From Kocuria dechangensis (GTDB taxonomy: Bacteria > Actinomycetota > Actinomycetes > Actinomycetales > Micrococcaceae): 64,000 nucleotides of DNA. How positions within the stretch are numbered: the stretch's first letter is position 1; every line of letters begins with the position of its first letter. Under the pieces are notes generated by a model that was not told the DNA's origin, made no database searches, and saw only the letters and a list, made by a program, of their open reading frames with translations. The DNA is taken from contig NZ_BMEQ01000020.1 in assembly GCF_014636775.1 (NCBI RefSeq), positions 1-64,000 of the forward strand. Reading direction: 5' to 3'. This document shows positions 44,475 to 53,173 of the stretch, in pieces. The translations under genes were made by a program, and so were the position numbers.

Positions 44475-45701
44475 ATGGACACCCACCACCCCGCAGCACC
44501 CCCGCTCCCCGCCCTCCCCTGGGAGCGGATGGCGCACGGCGGAGGCCTCCTCGACGCCGCCGGGGAGCTGTCCTCCACCGTGTTCGAGGAGATGTCCTTC
44601 CTCTCCGCCCGCACCGGCGCGACGAACCTCGGCCAGGGCTTCCCGGACGTGGACGGCCCGCCCGAGATGCTGGAGGCCGCCGCCGCGGCCCTGCGCGGGG
44701 GCGTGAACCAGTACGCGCCCATCGCCGGGCTGCCCGTGCTCCGGGAGGCGGTCGCCGAGCACCAGCGCCGGTTCTACGGGATCGGGCTGGACCCGGCCTC
44801 CGAGGTCGTCGTCACGGCGGGCGCCACGGAGGGCCTCGCCGCGAGCCTCCTGGCGTTCCTGGAGCCCGGCGACGAGGTCGTGACCTTCGCGCCCCACTAC
44901 GACGCCTACGGGGCGGTCGTCGAGTTCGCCGGCGCGCGCCTCGTGACGGTCCCGCTGCTGCCGCCGGCCTTCGCCCCCGACCCCGACGGGCTGCGCGCGG
45001 CCTTCGGCCCGCGCACCCGCATGGTGATCCTCAACGACCCCCACAACCCCACCGGAGCCGTGCTCGACGACGCCGTGCTCGAGCTGGTGGCCGAGCTCGC
45101 CGAGGAGCACGACTGCGTGGTGGTGACGGACGAGGTCTACGAGCACCTGCGCTACACCGGCGCCCACCGTCCGCTGGCGTGCCGCCCCGCCGCGGCGGAG
45201 CGCACGCTGACGGTGTCCTCCGTGGGCAAGACCTTCTCCGCCACGGGCTGGCGGGTGGGCTGGGTGACCGGGCCGGCCCCTCTGCTGCGCGCGGTGCAGG
45301 CCACCAAGGCGTACCTCTCGCACAGCGCCGCGGCTCCCCTGCAGGCCGCCACCGCCGCCGCGCTCGCGCTGCCGGACGCGTTCTACGCGGGGCTGCTGGA
45401 GGACTACCGGCGGCGCCGGGACGTGCTGCTGGCGGGCCTGGCCGCCGCGGGCGCGGAGGCGTTCGAGCCGCAGGGCAGCTTCTTCGTGGTCGCGGACGTC
45501 GGCGCGCTCTGCGCCCGGCACGGGGTCCCGGACGCGGCGGCCCTGTCCCGGGTGCTCCCGGAGGCGGCCGGGGTGGTCGCGATCCCGGTCACCGCCTTCG
45601 TGCCGGCCCCGCAGCAGGACGTCTACCGGGACTGGCTGCGCTTCGCGTTCTGCAAGCGCACCGACGTGCTCGAGCAGGCCATGGGGCGCCTGGCCGGCTG
45701 A
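44475..45701 (+). CDS. Class I/II PLP-dependent aminotransferase (DapC-like)
   Basis: 408-residue fold-type I aminotransferase. NLGQGFPDVDGP near the N terminus, NDPHNPTGAV, TDEVYEHL and the PLP lysine K252 in SVGKTFSATGWRVGW are visible. This pattern is typical of the group holding N-succinyldiaminopimelate aminotransferase and kynurenine/glutamine aminotransferases; I cannot choose among them. A DapC role in lysine and peptidoglycan synthesis is plausible for an actinobacterium. It begins 51 nt after the WS/DGAT gene and has its own -10. It ends at a nested hairpin. Confidence 0.9.
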   Translation: MDTHHPAAPPLPALPWERMAHGGGLLDAAGELSSTVFEEMSFLSARTGATNLGQGFPDVDGPPEMLEAAAAALRGGVNQYAPIAGLPVLREAVAEHQRRFYGIGLDPASEVVVTAGATEGLAASLLAFLEPGDEVVTFAPHYDAYGAVVEFAGARLVTVPLLPPAFAPDPDGLRAAFGPRTRMVILNDPHNPTGAVLDDAVLELVAELAEEHDCVVVTDEVYEHLRYTGAHRPLACRPAAAERTLTVSSVGKTFSATGWRVGWVTGPAPLLRAVQATKAYLSHSAAAPLQAATAAALALPDAFYAGLLEDYRRRRDVLLAGLAAAGAEAFEPQGSFFVVADVGALCARHGVPDAAALSRVLPEAAGVVAIPVTAFVPAPQQDVYRDWLRFAFCKRTDVLEQAMGRLAG

Positions 45702-45745
45702 GCTGCGCAGCCGCCCGAAGGCCGCGCTCGACCCCGGCAACCGCC

Positions 45746-45800
45746 GAGGAGTCGCGTCGTGCCGGAATGTGCGCGGAGTTCCGGCAGGAAGCGACTCCTC
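45746..45800. terminator. Nested hairpin between aminotransferase and FMN reductase genes
   Basis: Outer arms GAGGAGTCGC (45746-45755) and GCGACTCCTC (45791-45800) enclose inner arms TGCCGGAA (45760-45767) and TTCCGGCA (45779-45786). It lies between convergent genes and could end both transcripts. Confidence 0.6.
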
Positions 45801-45852
45801 CGGCGCTGGGGGTCGGCGGAAGGAGACCTCACGCCGCAGGGGGCCGGGCGGG

Positions 45853-46491
45853 TCAGCCGGCCAAGACCCCGGCGAGGAGCTGCTCGAAGGGCAGCGACTC
45901 CCCCACGGTGTCCACAGCCGGGGCGGGCCCGCGGGCGACCATCAGCTCGGCCAGCTCCGTCCCCGCCCGGCGCACCCGGGCCTGGAGGTCGCCGTCGCCG
46001 GCGCCGCCGCTGCCCCAGTCGCCGGGGGCGGCGTAGACGGCGGTGGGCACGACCAGCACCCGCAGGTAGGACAGGAGCGGGCGCACGGCGTGCTCCAGCA
46101 CGAGCGAGTGGCGCTCGCTGCCGCCGGTGGCCCCGATGACCGCGGGCCTGCCCGTGAGCGCGCGGTGCTCCACGACGTCGAAGAAGGACTTGAACAGTCC
46201 CGAGAAGGAGGCGCTGAACACGGGGGTGACCGCCACGATCCCGTCGGCGCCCACCACGGTGTCGAGGTCCGCCTGCAGGGGCGGGGCCGCGAAGCCGGTC
46301 ACGAAGTTGTGGGCGATGTCCACCGCCCGCTCCCGCAGCTCCACCACCTCGGTGCGCACCTCGTGACCGCGCTCGCGCAGGGCCTGCTCGGTCGCGGCCG
46401 CCAGGGCGTCCGCGAGCATCCGGGTGCTCGAGGGCTCCCCGAGCCCCGCGCTCACCACGGCGAGGGTGTAGGTGTGATCGGTCCGGTCCAT
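45853..46491 (-). CDS. NADPH-dependent FMN reductase family protein
   Basis: 212-residue flavodoxin-fold protein similar to the FMN reductases of actinobacteria (the CE1759-type group). YTLAVVSAGLGEPSSTRMLAD forms the phosphate-binding loop, VTPVFSASFSGLFKSFFDVV the conserved loop and PAVIGATGGSERHSLVL the flavin loop. It would transfer electrons from NADPH to FMN; the partner monooxygenase is not in the window. The ATG at 46491 follows AGGAGGCGCAGC. A dyad lies about 50 bp upstream. Not an obvious quinone reductase by motif. Confidence 0.85.
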   Translation of the reverse strand: MDRTDHTYTLAVVSAGLGEPSSTRMLADALAAATEQALRERGHEVRTEVVELRERAVDIAHNFVTGFAAPPLQADLDTVVGADGIVAVTPVFSASFSGLFKSFFDVVEHRALTGRPAVIGATGGSERHSLVLEHAVRPLLSYLRVLVVPTAVYAAPGDWGSGGAGDGDLQARVRRAGTELAELMVARGPAPAVDTVGESLPFEQLLAGVLAG

Positions 46492-46539
46492 GCTGCGCCT
46501 CCTGCGTGCGTACCGCGGCGACGGAGGGCCCGCCACCGA

Positions 46540-46561
46540 GGATGTTGATACATCACTATCC
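46540..46561. promoter_or_regulatory. AT-rich dyad upstream of the FMN reductase gene
   Basis: Half-sites GGAT-N2-TGAT-N2-ATCA-N2-ATCC form a symmetric 22-bp element about 50 bp before the FMN reductase start, in a locally AT-rich stretch. Its form suits a dimeric repressor. Just upstream a GGCGG/CCGCC hairpin probably ends the ugd transcript. Confidence 0.4.
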
Positions 46562-46585
46562 GGTAGAAGGCGGCATGGCCCGCCG

Positions 46586-47950
46586 TTATTCCTGCAGCAC
46601 GGCCTCGGGCACCCCGGCGGGGGTGGCCCGGCGGCCCAGGGCGCGGTAGTCCCAGCCGGCGTCGGTCCACCGGGCCGGGTCCAGCACGTTGCGCCCGTCG
46701 AGGATCCGCCTCTCCGCCACCAGCGGGGCGAGCTCCTCGGGGGTCATGGCCTTGAACCGGGCCCACTCGGTGAGCAGCACCACGACCTCGGCCCCGGCCA
46801 CCGCCGCCTCCAGGGACTCCACGTAGTCCAGGCGCGGGTACCGGGCGGCGGCGTTGGCGTTGGCCTGCGGGTCGACCACGGCGACCTCGGCGCCGATCGA
46901 GTGCAGGCGCGCGGCGATGTCCAGGGCCGGGGAGTCGCGCACATCGTCGGAGTCGGGCTTGAACGCCGCCCCCAGCACCGCCACCTGCGCCCCCACGACC
47001 GACCCGCCGAGCATCTCGGTGACGGTGGCCACGGTGTGCTCCCGGCGGCGGGTGTTGATGTCCTCGACCTCGGCCAGGAACCGCACCGACTCCCCGACCC
47101 CGAGCTCGGCGGCCCGTGCCCGCAGGGCGCGGATGTCCTTGGGCAGGCACCCGCCGCCGAAGCCGACCCCGGCGTTGAGGAACTTCCGCCCGATCCGCTC
47201 GTCCATCCCGATCGCATCGGCCAGGGTGCGGATGTCCCCGCCGGCGGTCTCGGTGATCTCCGACAGGGCGTTGATGAAGGAGATCTTCGTGGCCAAGAAC
47301 GCGTTGGCTGCGACCTTGACCAGCTCGGCGGTCTCGTAGTCGGTGACGATCAGCGGCACCCCGGAGCCCAGCTGCCGGGCGTAGACCTGGCGCAGCACGG
47401 CCTCGGCGGCCGCCCCGCCGGTGTCGTCGGCGATCCCCAGCACCATCCGGTCCGGGGACAGGGTGTCGGCCACGGCGAACCCTTCGCGCAGGAACTCCGG
47501 GTTCCACACCAGCTCCACCGACACCCCGTCCCGGGCGTGCTCGGCGGCCAGGGCGGCCAGGCGGCGGGCGGAGCCCACCGGCACGGTGGACTTCCCGGCG
47601 ATCACGCAGTCCCTGGTGGCCGCGGCCGCGATCGCGGTCACCGCCGCCTCCACGTAGGACATGTCCGCGGCCTGGGAGCCGGGCCGCTGCGGGGTGCCCA
47701 CCCCGACGAAGTGCACGTCCCCGAAGGCCCCGGCCTGCTCGTAGGAGGTGGTGAAGCGCAGCCGCCCGGTGCCCGTGTGCTTGCGCAGCAGTTCGGGCAG
47801 GCCCGGCTCGTGGAAGGGCAGCTCACCACGGGAGAGCGCGTCGACCTTGACCGGGTCCACGTCCACGCCCAGCACCTCGAAGCCCAGCTCCGCCATCGCC
47901 GCGGCGTGCGTGGCCCCCAGATACCCCGTCCCCAGCACCGTGATCCTCAT
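46586..47950 (-). CDS. UDP-glucose 6-dehydrogenase
   Basis: 454-residue enzyme oxidising UDP-glucose to UDP-glucuronate with two NAD molecules, for envelope polysaccharide. The N-terminal Rossmann motif is GTGYLGATHAA, the catalytic Cys268 is in GFGGGCLPKD, and the C-terminal UDP-binding part has LGAAFKPDSDDVRDSP. The ATG at 47950 follows GGAGGACGTCC. No glycosyltransferases are adjacent, so the destination of the glucuronate is unknown. Its 3' end is followed by a hairpin and the FMN reductase promoter region. Confidence 0.95.
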   Translation of the reverse strand: MRITVLGTGYLGATHAAAMAELGFEVLGVDVDPVKVDALSRGELPFHEPGLPELLRKHTGTGRLRFTTSYEQAGAFGDVHFVGVGTPQRPGSQAADMSYVEAAVTAIAAAATRDCVIAGKSTVPVGSARRLAALAAEHARDGVSVELVWNPEFLREGFAVADTLSPDRMVLGIADDTGGAAAEAVLRQVYARQLGSGVPLIVTDYETAELVKVAANAFLATKISFINALSEITETAGGDIRTLADAIGMDERIGRKFLNAGVGFGGGCLPKDIRALRARAAELGVGESVRFLAEVEDINTRRREHTVATVTEMLGGSVVGAQVAVLGAAFKPDSDDVRDSPALDIAARLHSIGAEVAVVDPQANANAAARYPRLDYVESLEAAVAGAEVVVLLTEWARFKAMTPEELAPLVAERRILDGRNVLDPARWTDAGWDYRALGRRATPAGVPEAVLQE

Positions 47951-48097
47951 GGACGTCCTCCGTTCTCCCGGGCGCGCGGCCCGTCGTGCGATGCGAGCGT
48001 GCAGGACGAGCATGCGGCGTGCCGCGGCTCGTCCCGGGCACCAGTGTGGAACAGCCGGATGAATTTCTCGTGAGGAACCGGTCCGTGGCGTCCGGGG

Positions 48098-48685
48098 TCA
48101 GTCGGGGGTCGGTTCCGTGGCGTCCGGCTCCGCGAACCAGGTGACGGTCTCCCCGTGCCGCTTGTGCTCGAAGCGGCGCAGCCCCGCCGGCCAGCGCGGC
48201 TCGGGGGACCGGGAGGAGCGCTCGACGACGACGACGCCGCCCTCCCGCAGCCGCCCAGCCAGCAGCGCGAGCGTCTCGGCGAGCTCCGCCTCGGTCAGGG
48301 GATAGGGCGGATCGGCCAGCACGAGGTCCCAGGGGCCCACGGCGGGGTCCGCGAGATAGCCGTTGACGGATCCCTGCCGGACCTGCACGACGTCGTCGCG
48401 GCCCAGCGCCCGGTGCACGACCGCGGCGTTGGCCCGGCAGACCCGGACCGCCGGCGCGTGCCGCTCCACGAGGGTCACCGCGGCGGCGCCCCGGCTCGCC
48501 GCCTCGCAGCCGAGGGCCCCGGAGCCGGCGAACAGGTCGAGGACCCGGGCGTCGTCGAGCATCCCCCACGCCTGGAGGCGGGCGAAGAGGGACTCCTTGA
48601 CGCGGTCGGTGGTGGGGCGGGTGCCCTGGCCGGGCACGGACTGCAGCCGCAGCCCGCCGGCGGCCCCGGCGATGATCCTGCTCAC
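48098..48685 (-). CDS. rsmD: 16S rRNA (guanine-966-N2)-methyltransferase
   Basis: 195-residue SAM-dependent methyltransferase. The N-terminal MSRIIAGAAGGLRL, the SAM loop DLFAGSGALGCEA and the catalytic DPPY are clear. It modifies G966 of 16S rRNA in the 30S subunit. The GTG start at 48685 follows GAGGAGCC and lies 13 nt after the recG stop, so it belongs to the thiL-fakA-recG-rsmD transcript. Confidence 0.95.
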   Translation of the reverse strand: MSRIIAGAAGGLRLQSVPGQGTRPTTDRVKESLFARLQAWGMLDDARVLDLFAGSGALGCEAASRGAAAVTLVERHAPAVRVCRANAAVVHRALGRDDVVQVRQGSVNGYLADPAVGPWDLVLADPPYPLTEAELAETLALLAGRLREGGVVVVERSSRSPEPRWPAGLRRFEHKRHGETVTWFAEPDATEPTPD

Positions 48686-48698
48686 GGCGCGGCTCCTC

Positions 48699-50990
48699 TC
48701 AGCCCCGGTCCAGGAACGCCTCGGCGTCCGGGTCGAGGTAGCGCTCGATGGTCTCGGCGAGCTCCGGGTGCTCGAGCAGCTGCGGGTCCTCCCCGAGGAT
48801 GCTCACGGCGTCCCGGCGGGCGCGCTCGATCAGCTCGGCGTCGTCGAGCGCCCGCAGCAGCCGCAGGGTCGACCGGCCGCCCGACTGGGCCGCGCCCAGG
48901 ATGTCGCCCTCGCGGCGCAGCTCCAGGTCCGCGCGGGCGAGCTCGAAGCCGTCGGTGGACGCCGCCACCACCTCGATCCGCTCCCGCGAGGGGTGCTCGG
49001 CCGGGCGGCGGGTCACGAGCAGGCAGGTCCCGGCGTGGCCGCCGCGGCCGATCCGCCCGCGCAGCTGGTGCAGCTGGGAGATCCCGAACCGGTCGGCGTC
49101 CACGATGATCATGAGGGTGGCGTTGGGGACGTCCACGCCGACCTCGACCACCGTGGTGCACACGAGCAGCTGGACGGCGCCCTCGGCGAACTCCTGCATC
49201 ACCCGCGACTTCCGGTCCGGGTCGAGCCGGCCGTGGAGGATCTCCGCGCGCACGCCCTCGAGCACGGGCTGCCGCCCGACGAGCTCCGCGACCCAGGTCA
49301 CGGAGGCCATCGAGGCCTCGGACTCCTCGTCCTCCGACGCAGCGCGGGCGCTCTCGGCGAGCGATCCGTAGGGCGGGGGCTCGTCGTCGTCGCCGATCTT
49401 GGGCGCCACCACGTAGACCTGGCGGCCGGCGTCGATCTCCTGGCGGGCCCGCCGCCACAGGTGCTGCTCCCACGCGGGGTGCTCCACGAGCCCCACGGTG
49501 TGGGTCTGGATGGGCCTGCGCCCCGCCGGCAGCTGGTCGAGGACGGAGACGTCCAGGTCCCCGAAGACGGTCATCGCCACGGTCCGCGGGATGGGCGTGG
49601 CCGTCATGACGAGCAGGTGCGGGGGGCGCCCGGCCTTGTCGCGCAGGGCGTCGCGCTGCTCCACGCCGAAGCGGTGCTGCTCGTCCACCACGACCAGGCC
49701 GAGGTCGGCGAACTGCACGACGTCCGAGAGCAGCGCGTGGGTGCCGATGACGATCCCGGCCTCCCCCGAGGCGATCTTCAGCAGGGCGCGCTTGCGGGCG
49801 GCGGCGCCCATCGAGCCGGTGAGCAGGACCACCTGGGTGCCGTCCGGGTCGCCGCCGAGCCGGCCGCCCTCCGCGAGCGGGCCGAGGGAGCGCACGACGG
49901 AGCCGTGGTGCTGGGCGGCGAGGACCTCGGTGGGCGCGAGCAGGGCCGCCTGTGCGCCGGAGTCCACGACCTGGAGCATGGCCCGCAGCGCCACGAGGGT
50001 CTTGCCGGCGCCGACGTCGCCCTGCAGCAGCCGGTTCATGGGGTGCGTGCCGGCGAGCTCGGCGGCGAGCTCCTCGCCGACGCTCCGCTGGCCGGCGGTG
50101 AGCTCGAAGGGCAGCGCGGCGTCGAACCGGGCCAGGATCCCGTCCGGCGCGCCGGGGCGGGCGGTGGTGGGGTGGGCGGCCAGCTCGATCCGGCGGCGGG
50201 CGAGCGCGCACTGGAGCAGGAACGCCTCCTGGTAGCGGAACCGGCGGCGGGCCTCGCCGTGGGCGCGCGTGTCCCGGGGGCGGTGCACCTGCCAGTACGC
50301 CTCCTCGAGGCCCATGAGCCCCTCCCGCTCGCGGATGCCGTCCGGCAGCGGGTCCGGGACGGCGCCGAAGTCCACGACGGGCAGCAGCGAGTGCACGGCG
50401 CGGGCGATCTTGTCGGTGGTCAGCTTGGCCGTGGCCGGGTAGATGGGGATGGGCCGGCCCGCCCGCTCCTCCGCGGACTCCCCCGCCTCCGGGGCGTCCG
50501 GGTCGAGGATGGCGTAGTGCGGGTTGGTCATGGTGACGGACCCGTTGTAGAGGCCCACCTTCCCGGAGAACAGGGCGTGGGTGCCCGGCGGGAGGTCCTT
50601 GGCCGCGGTCCAGGCGTTGAAGAAGCTCAGCCGCATGGTCCGCCCGGGCCCCGGGTCCCCGTCCTCGAAGAGCCGGTGCGGGTCGGCGGAGACGCGGTCG
50701 GTGATCACGACGTCGGTGATGGACCCGCGGCGGGAGCGCATCTGGCGGGTGGAGGCGTGGACGACCTCGGCCACGATGGTCACCTGCTGGTCGATGCTCA
50801 GCTCCGAGAACGGCGTGAGCTCCCCGCGGGGCATGTACTTGCGGGGGAAGTAGTCGAGCAGCTGCCCGATCGTGGTGACGTCCAGCTGCCGGGCGAGCTG
50901 GTCCGCGGTGGTCCGGCCCAGCAGCCGGGCGAGCGGCTGGTCGAGCTCGGGGACCGCGTCGGGGAACGCCCCGCCGTGGGAGCGGATCAT
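48699..50990 (-). CDS. recG: ATP-dependent DNA helicase RecG
   Basis: 763-residue superfamily 2 helicase that regresses stalled replication forks. The N-terminal wedge/OB domain (about residues 1-250) precedes the helicase core with Walker A GDVGAGKTLVAL, DEQHRFG, TATPIPRT and RGRIGRGGHAG. Insertions in the wedge (RDTRAHGEARRRF region) and in the core (an acidic linker EDEESEASMAS) add length relative to E. coli RecG (693). ATG at 50990 lies 12 nt after the DAK2 gene stop. Confidence 0.96.
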   Translation of the reverse strand: MIRSHGGAFPDAVPELDQPLARLLGRTTADQLARQLDVTTIGQLLDYFPRKYMPRGELTPFSELSIDQQVTIVAEVVHASTRQMRSRRGSITDVVITDRVSADPHRLFEDGDPGPGRTMRLSFFNAWTAAKDLPPGTHALFSGKVGLYNGSVTMTNPHYAILDPDAPEAGESAEERAGRPIPIYPATAKLTTDKIARAVHSLLPVVDFGAVPDPLPDGIREREGLMGLEEAYWQVHRPRDTRAHGEARRRFRYQEAFLLQCALARRRIELAAHPTTARPGAPDGILARFDAALPFELTAGQRSVGEELAAELAGTHPMNRLLQGDVGAGKTLVALRAMLQVVDSGAQAALLAPTEVLAAQHHGSVVRSLGPLAEGGRLGGDPDGTQVVLLTGSMGAAARKRALLKIASGEAGIVIGTHALLSDVVQFADLGLVVVDEQHRFGVEQRDALRDKAGRPPHLLVMTATPIPRTVAMTVFGDLDVSVLDQLPAGRRPIQTHTVGLVEHPAWEQHLWRRARQEIDAGRQVYVVAPKIGDDDEPPPYGSLAESARAASEDEESEASMASVTWVAELVGRQPVLEGVRAEILHGRLDPDRKSRVMQEFAEGAVQLLVCTTVVEVGVDVPNATLMIIVDADRFGISQLHQLRGRIGRGGHAGTCLLVTRRPAEHPSRERIEVVAASTDGFELARADLELRREGDILGAAQSGGRSTLRLLRALDDAELIERARRDAVSILGEDPQLLEHPELAETIERYLDPDAEAFLDRG

Positions 50991-51002
50991 CTCAGGCGGT
51001 CC

Positions 51003-51989
51003 TCAACCGGCGTGCCCGTCGGCCCCGGAAGCCCCGGAGGCCTCGGCCAGGGACGTCACGGTCAGGTTGACGGGCTTCCCGCGGGCACCGATCACGGCGA
51101 GGGCGTCCTCGGAGCGCGCGACGTGCACGTGCACGCGCCACCGGTAGGCCTCGCCCCGCTCGGTGACGGCGCTCATGATCACGCTGCTGCCCACCTCGCT
51201 GAGCTCGTGGCGCAGCTCGGCGGCGTCCAGCGGTGACAGCTCCACGGTGCACATCACCTCGACGCCGCCGTGCACGGCGTGGGGCGCGTCCAGCGGCCGG
51301 GGGGCCTGCGCGGCGGCGGCGGCGATCAGCAGCTCCAGCGCGGCGTCCTCCTCGAGGTCGTCCCCGCCCACCGTGCGGGCGAGGGCGTCGAAGACGACGA
51401 GCATGCCCAGGGCCCCGGCGTCCACTGTGCCGGTCTCGCGCAGCACCTCGAGCTGCTCGGTGGTGGCGAGGACGGCGGCGCGGGCCGCCCGGCCGACGTC
51501 CCTGAGGAACTCCTTGAGCTGCTGGTTGGACCCGTCCTCGACGTCGTGCGGGACCGGGACGTCGGCCGCCGCCTCCAGGACGGAGAGCATGGTGCCCGCC
51601 ACCGGGTCGGTGAGCACGCTCCAGGCCCGCACGTGCCCGGCGTGGAGGGCGGTCTTCGCGGTGTCCGCGGTCATCCGCGTCCGGCCCTCGAGGGACTGGC
51701 CGACCGCGGTGAGGAAGACGGAGAAGAGGGTGCCGGAGTTGCCGCGGGCCTCCTCCAGGGCGGCCTGGCCGGCCAGCGCCAGCAGCTCCCCGACGTCGCC
51801 GGTCTCGATCACCGAGGCGGCCTCCGACGCGGCGCGGACGGTCAGGGCCAGGTTCGTCCCGGTGTCGGAGTCGGCGACCGGGAAGACGTTGAGGGCGTTG
51901 AGGACGGGGCTGTGCCGGACGAGCTCGCGGTGGGCCAGGTCGAGCCACCGCCGCATGACGGCCGCGTTCGATCCGATCCTATGGTTCAA
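51003..51989 (-). CDS. DAK2-domain protein, shortened FakA/YloV-like
   Basis: About 328 residues. The DhaL-type kinase domain shows VADSDTGTN (residues 38-46), with the Asp pair that binds Mg-ATP, and EEARGNSGTLFSVF. A second domain (VEVMCTVELSPLDAAELR to KPVNLTVTSL) matches the central part of FakA. Established: FakA phosphorylates fatty acids presented by FakB and is about 550 residues. The C-terminal FakB-contact domain is missing here, and no DegV/FakB gene is near. A TTG at 51989, overlapping the thiL end by 11 bp, is chosen because AGGATGGG precedes it; ATG 51957 is an alternative. Confidence 0.8.
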   Translation of the reverse strand: MNHRIGSNAAVMRRWLDLAHRELVRHSPVLNALNVFPVADSDTGTNLALTVRAASEAASVIETGDVGELLALAGQAALEEARGNSGTLFSVFLTAVGQSLEGRTRMTADTAKTALHAGHVRAWSVLTDPVAGTMLSVLEAAADVPVPHDVEDGSNQQLKEFLRDVGRAARAAVLATTEQLEVLRETGTVDAGALGMLVVFDALARTVGGDDLEEDAALELLIAAAAAQAPRPLDAPHAVHGGVEVMCTVELSPLDAAELRHELSEVGSSVIMSAVTERGEAYRWRVHVHVARSEDALAVIGARGKPVNLTVTSLAEASGASGADGHAG

Positions 51990-53109
51990 AGTGATCCCAT
52001 CCTTCGCCGACCGGGTGCCCGAGGGCGAGGTGCGGCGCTCGTCCGTCGAGCAGCACCCGGGGGTGGGGGCCGTCGTGCGCGGGTGGTGCGGGCGCACACG
52101 AGCCTATCGCACGGAACCCGGCGGGCAGCGGGACGCCCTGTGGAAAGACGGCGAGCAGCCCGTGGTCCTCCCCGCCGCCCAGCACCCAGTCCCGGGGGTC
52201 CGTGCCGAGCAGGAGGCCGGCGGGGAGCAGCGGCTCGGCGAGCGCGGCGACGGCGCCGGCGTCGAGGTCGACGACGACCCCGCTCGCGGCGGCGACCCGG
52301 CCGGCGTCGCGCAGCAGCCCGTCGGAGAGGTCGATCATGGCGGTGGCGCCGCCGCGGGCGGCCACCGGCCCGGCGGGCACCGGCGCGCACGGGCGCAGCT
52401 GGGCCCGCGCGAGCTCGTCGAGGGCGGGGTCGGCGCCGGGCCGGTACCGGGTGTCGTCGAGCAGGGCGACCCCCGCGGCGGCGCGCCCGGTGGTGCCGGC
52501 CAGGGCGACGACGCCGCCCTCCCGCGCGCCGGAGCGGCGCACCGGCTCCCGGCCCTCGAGGTCCCCGGTCACGGTGGCGGTGACCGACAGCTCCCGCCCG
52601 GCGCCGAGGTCCCCGCCGACCACCGCGCAGCGCGCGGCGCCCATGTCCTCGAAGCCGGCCACGAGACCGCGGGCGAAGTCCTCCGGCCAGGCCACGGGGG
52701 TCCCGGGGGGCAGGGTGAGGGAGACGACGACGGCGGTGGGCACCGCGCCCATCGCGGCGACGTCGGCGAGGTTCTGCGCGGCGCACTTGACGCCGGTGTC
52801 GAAGCCGGTGGGGACGACCCCGCTGGGCCAGGCCGTGCGGAAGTCCTGGTCCTGGACCTGGGTGTCGGTGGTGATGACGAAGCGGCCGTCCGGGGCGGCG
52901 ACGACGGCGCAGTCGTCCCCGGGGCCCAGGAGCACGTGCTCGGCCCCGGGCCGGGCCAGCAGGGGCAGGAACCGCTCCAGCAGCTCCGCCTCGGAGAGGT
53001 CGCCGACGATGGTCCCCGCGCGCGGGTCCCCGGGCTGTGCCGGCCGGTGCGCCGCGGGCTGCGGCGCGGCAGGGGTGGTCGGGGGAACGTCCGAGGGGGG
53101 CCGGCTCAT
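51979..53109 (-). CDS. thiL: Thiamine-monophosphate kinase
   Basis: 376-residue ATP-dependent kinase converting thiamine monophosphate to the active diphosphate cofactor, used among others by AceE. GPGDDCAVV, TTDTQVQDQDF and GGDLGAGRELSVT match the PurM-like fold; AMIDLSDGLLRDAGRVA is the ATP-site helix. The first 40 residues are a Pro/Ala-rich extension. ATG 53109 is preferred over 53118 because TAGGAT lies 7 nt upstream and covers the latter. Divergent from a DUF3515 gene 64 bp away. Heads the thiL-fakA-recG-rsmD run. Confidence 0.94.
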   Translation of the reverse strand: MSRPPSDVPPTTPAAPQPAAHRPAQPGDPRAGTIVGDLSEAELLERFLPLLARPGAEHVLLGPGDDCAVVAAPDGRFVITTDTQVQDQDFRTAWPSGVVPTGFDTGVKCAAQNLADVAAMGAVPTAVVVSLTLPPGTPVAWPEDFARGLVAGFEDMGAARCAVVGGDLGAGRELSVTATVTGDLEGREPVRRSGAREGGVVALAGTTGRAAAGVALLDDTRYRPGADPALDELARAQLRPCAPVPAGPVAARGGATAMIDLSDGLLRDAGRVAAASGVVVDLDAGAVAALAEPLLPAGLLLGTDPRDWVLGGGEDHGLLAVFPQGVPLPAGFRAIGSCAPAPPAHDGPHPRVLLDGRAPHLALGHPVGEGWDHFEP

Positions 53110-53116
53110 GCCGCCC

Positions 53117-53122
53117 ATCCTA
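53117..53122 (-). promoter_or_regulatory. -10 element of thiL, leaderless arrangement
   Basis: TAGGAT on the minus strand is followed by 7 nt and ATG 53109. It lies 64 bp from the divergent leaderless promoter of the DUF3515 gene, so the two promoters are packed together. Confidence 0.45.
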
Positions 53123-53161
53123 ACGAGGGGCCCGGACGCCGTGACCGGTGCGCCCCCGGAT

Positions 53162-53167
53162 TACGCT
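53162..53167 (+). promoter_or_regulatory. -10 element of the DUF3515 gene, leaderless arrangement
   Basis: TACGCT is followed by 6 nt and ATG 53174. No Shine-Dalgarno is seen. Confidence 0.4.
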
Positions 53168-53173
53168 GGGGGC

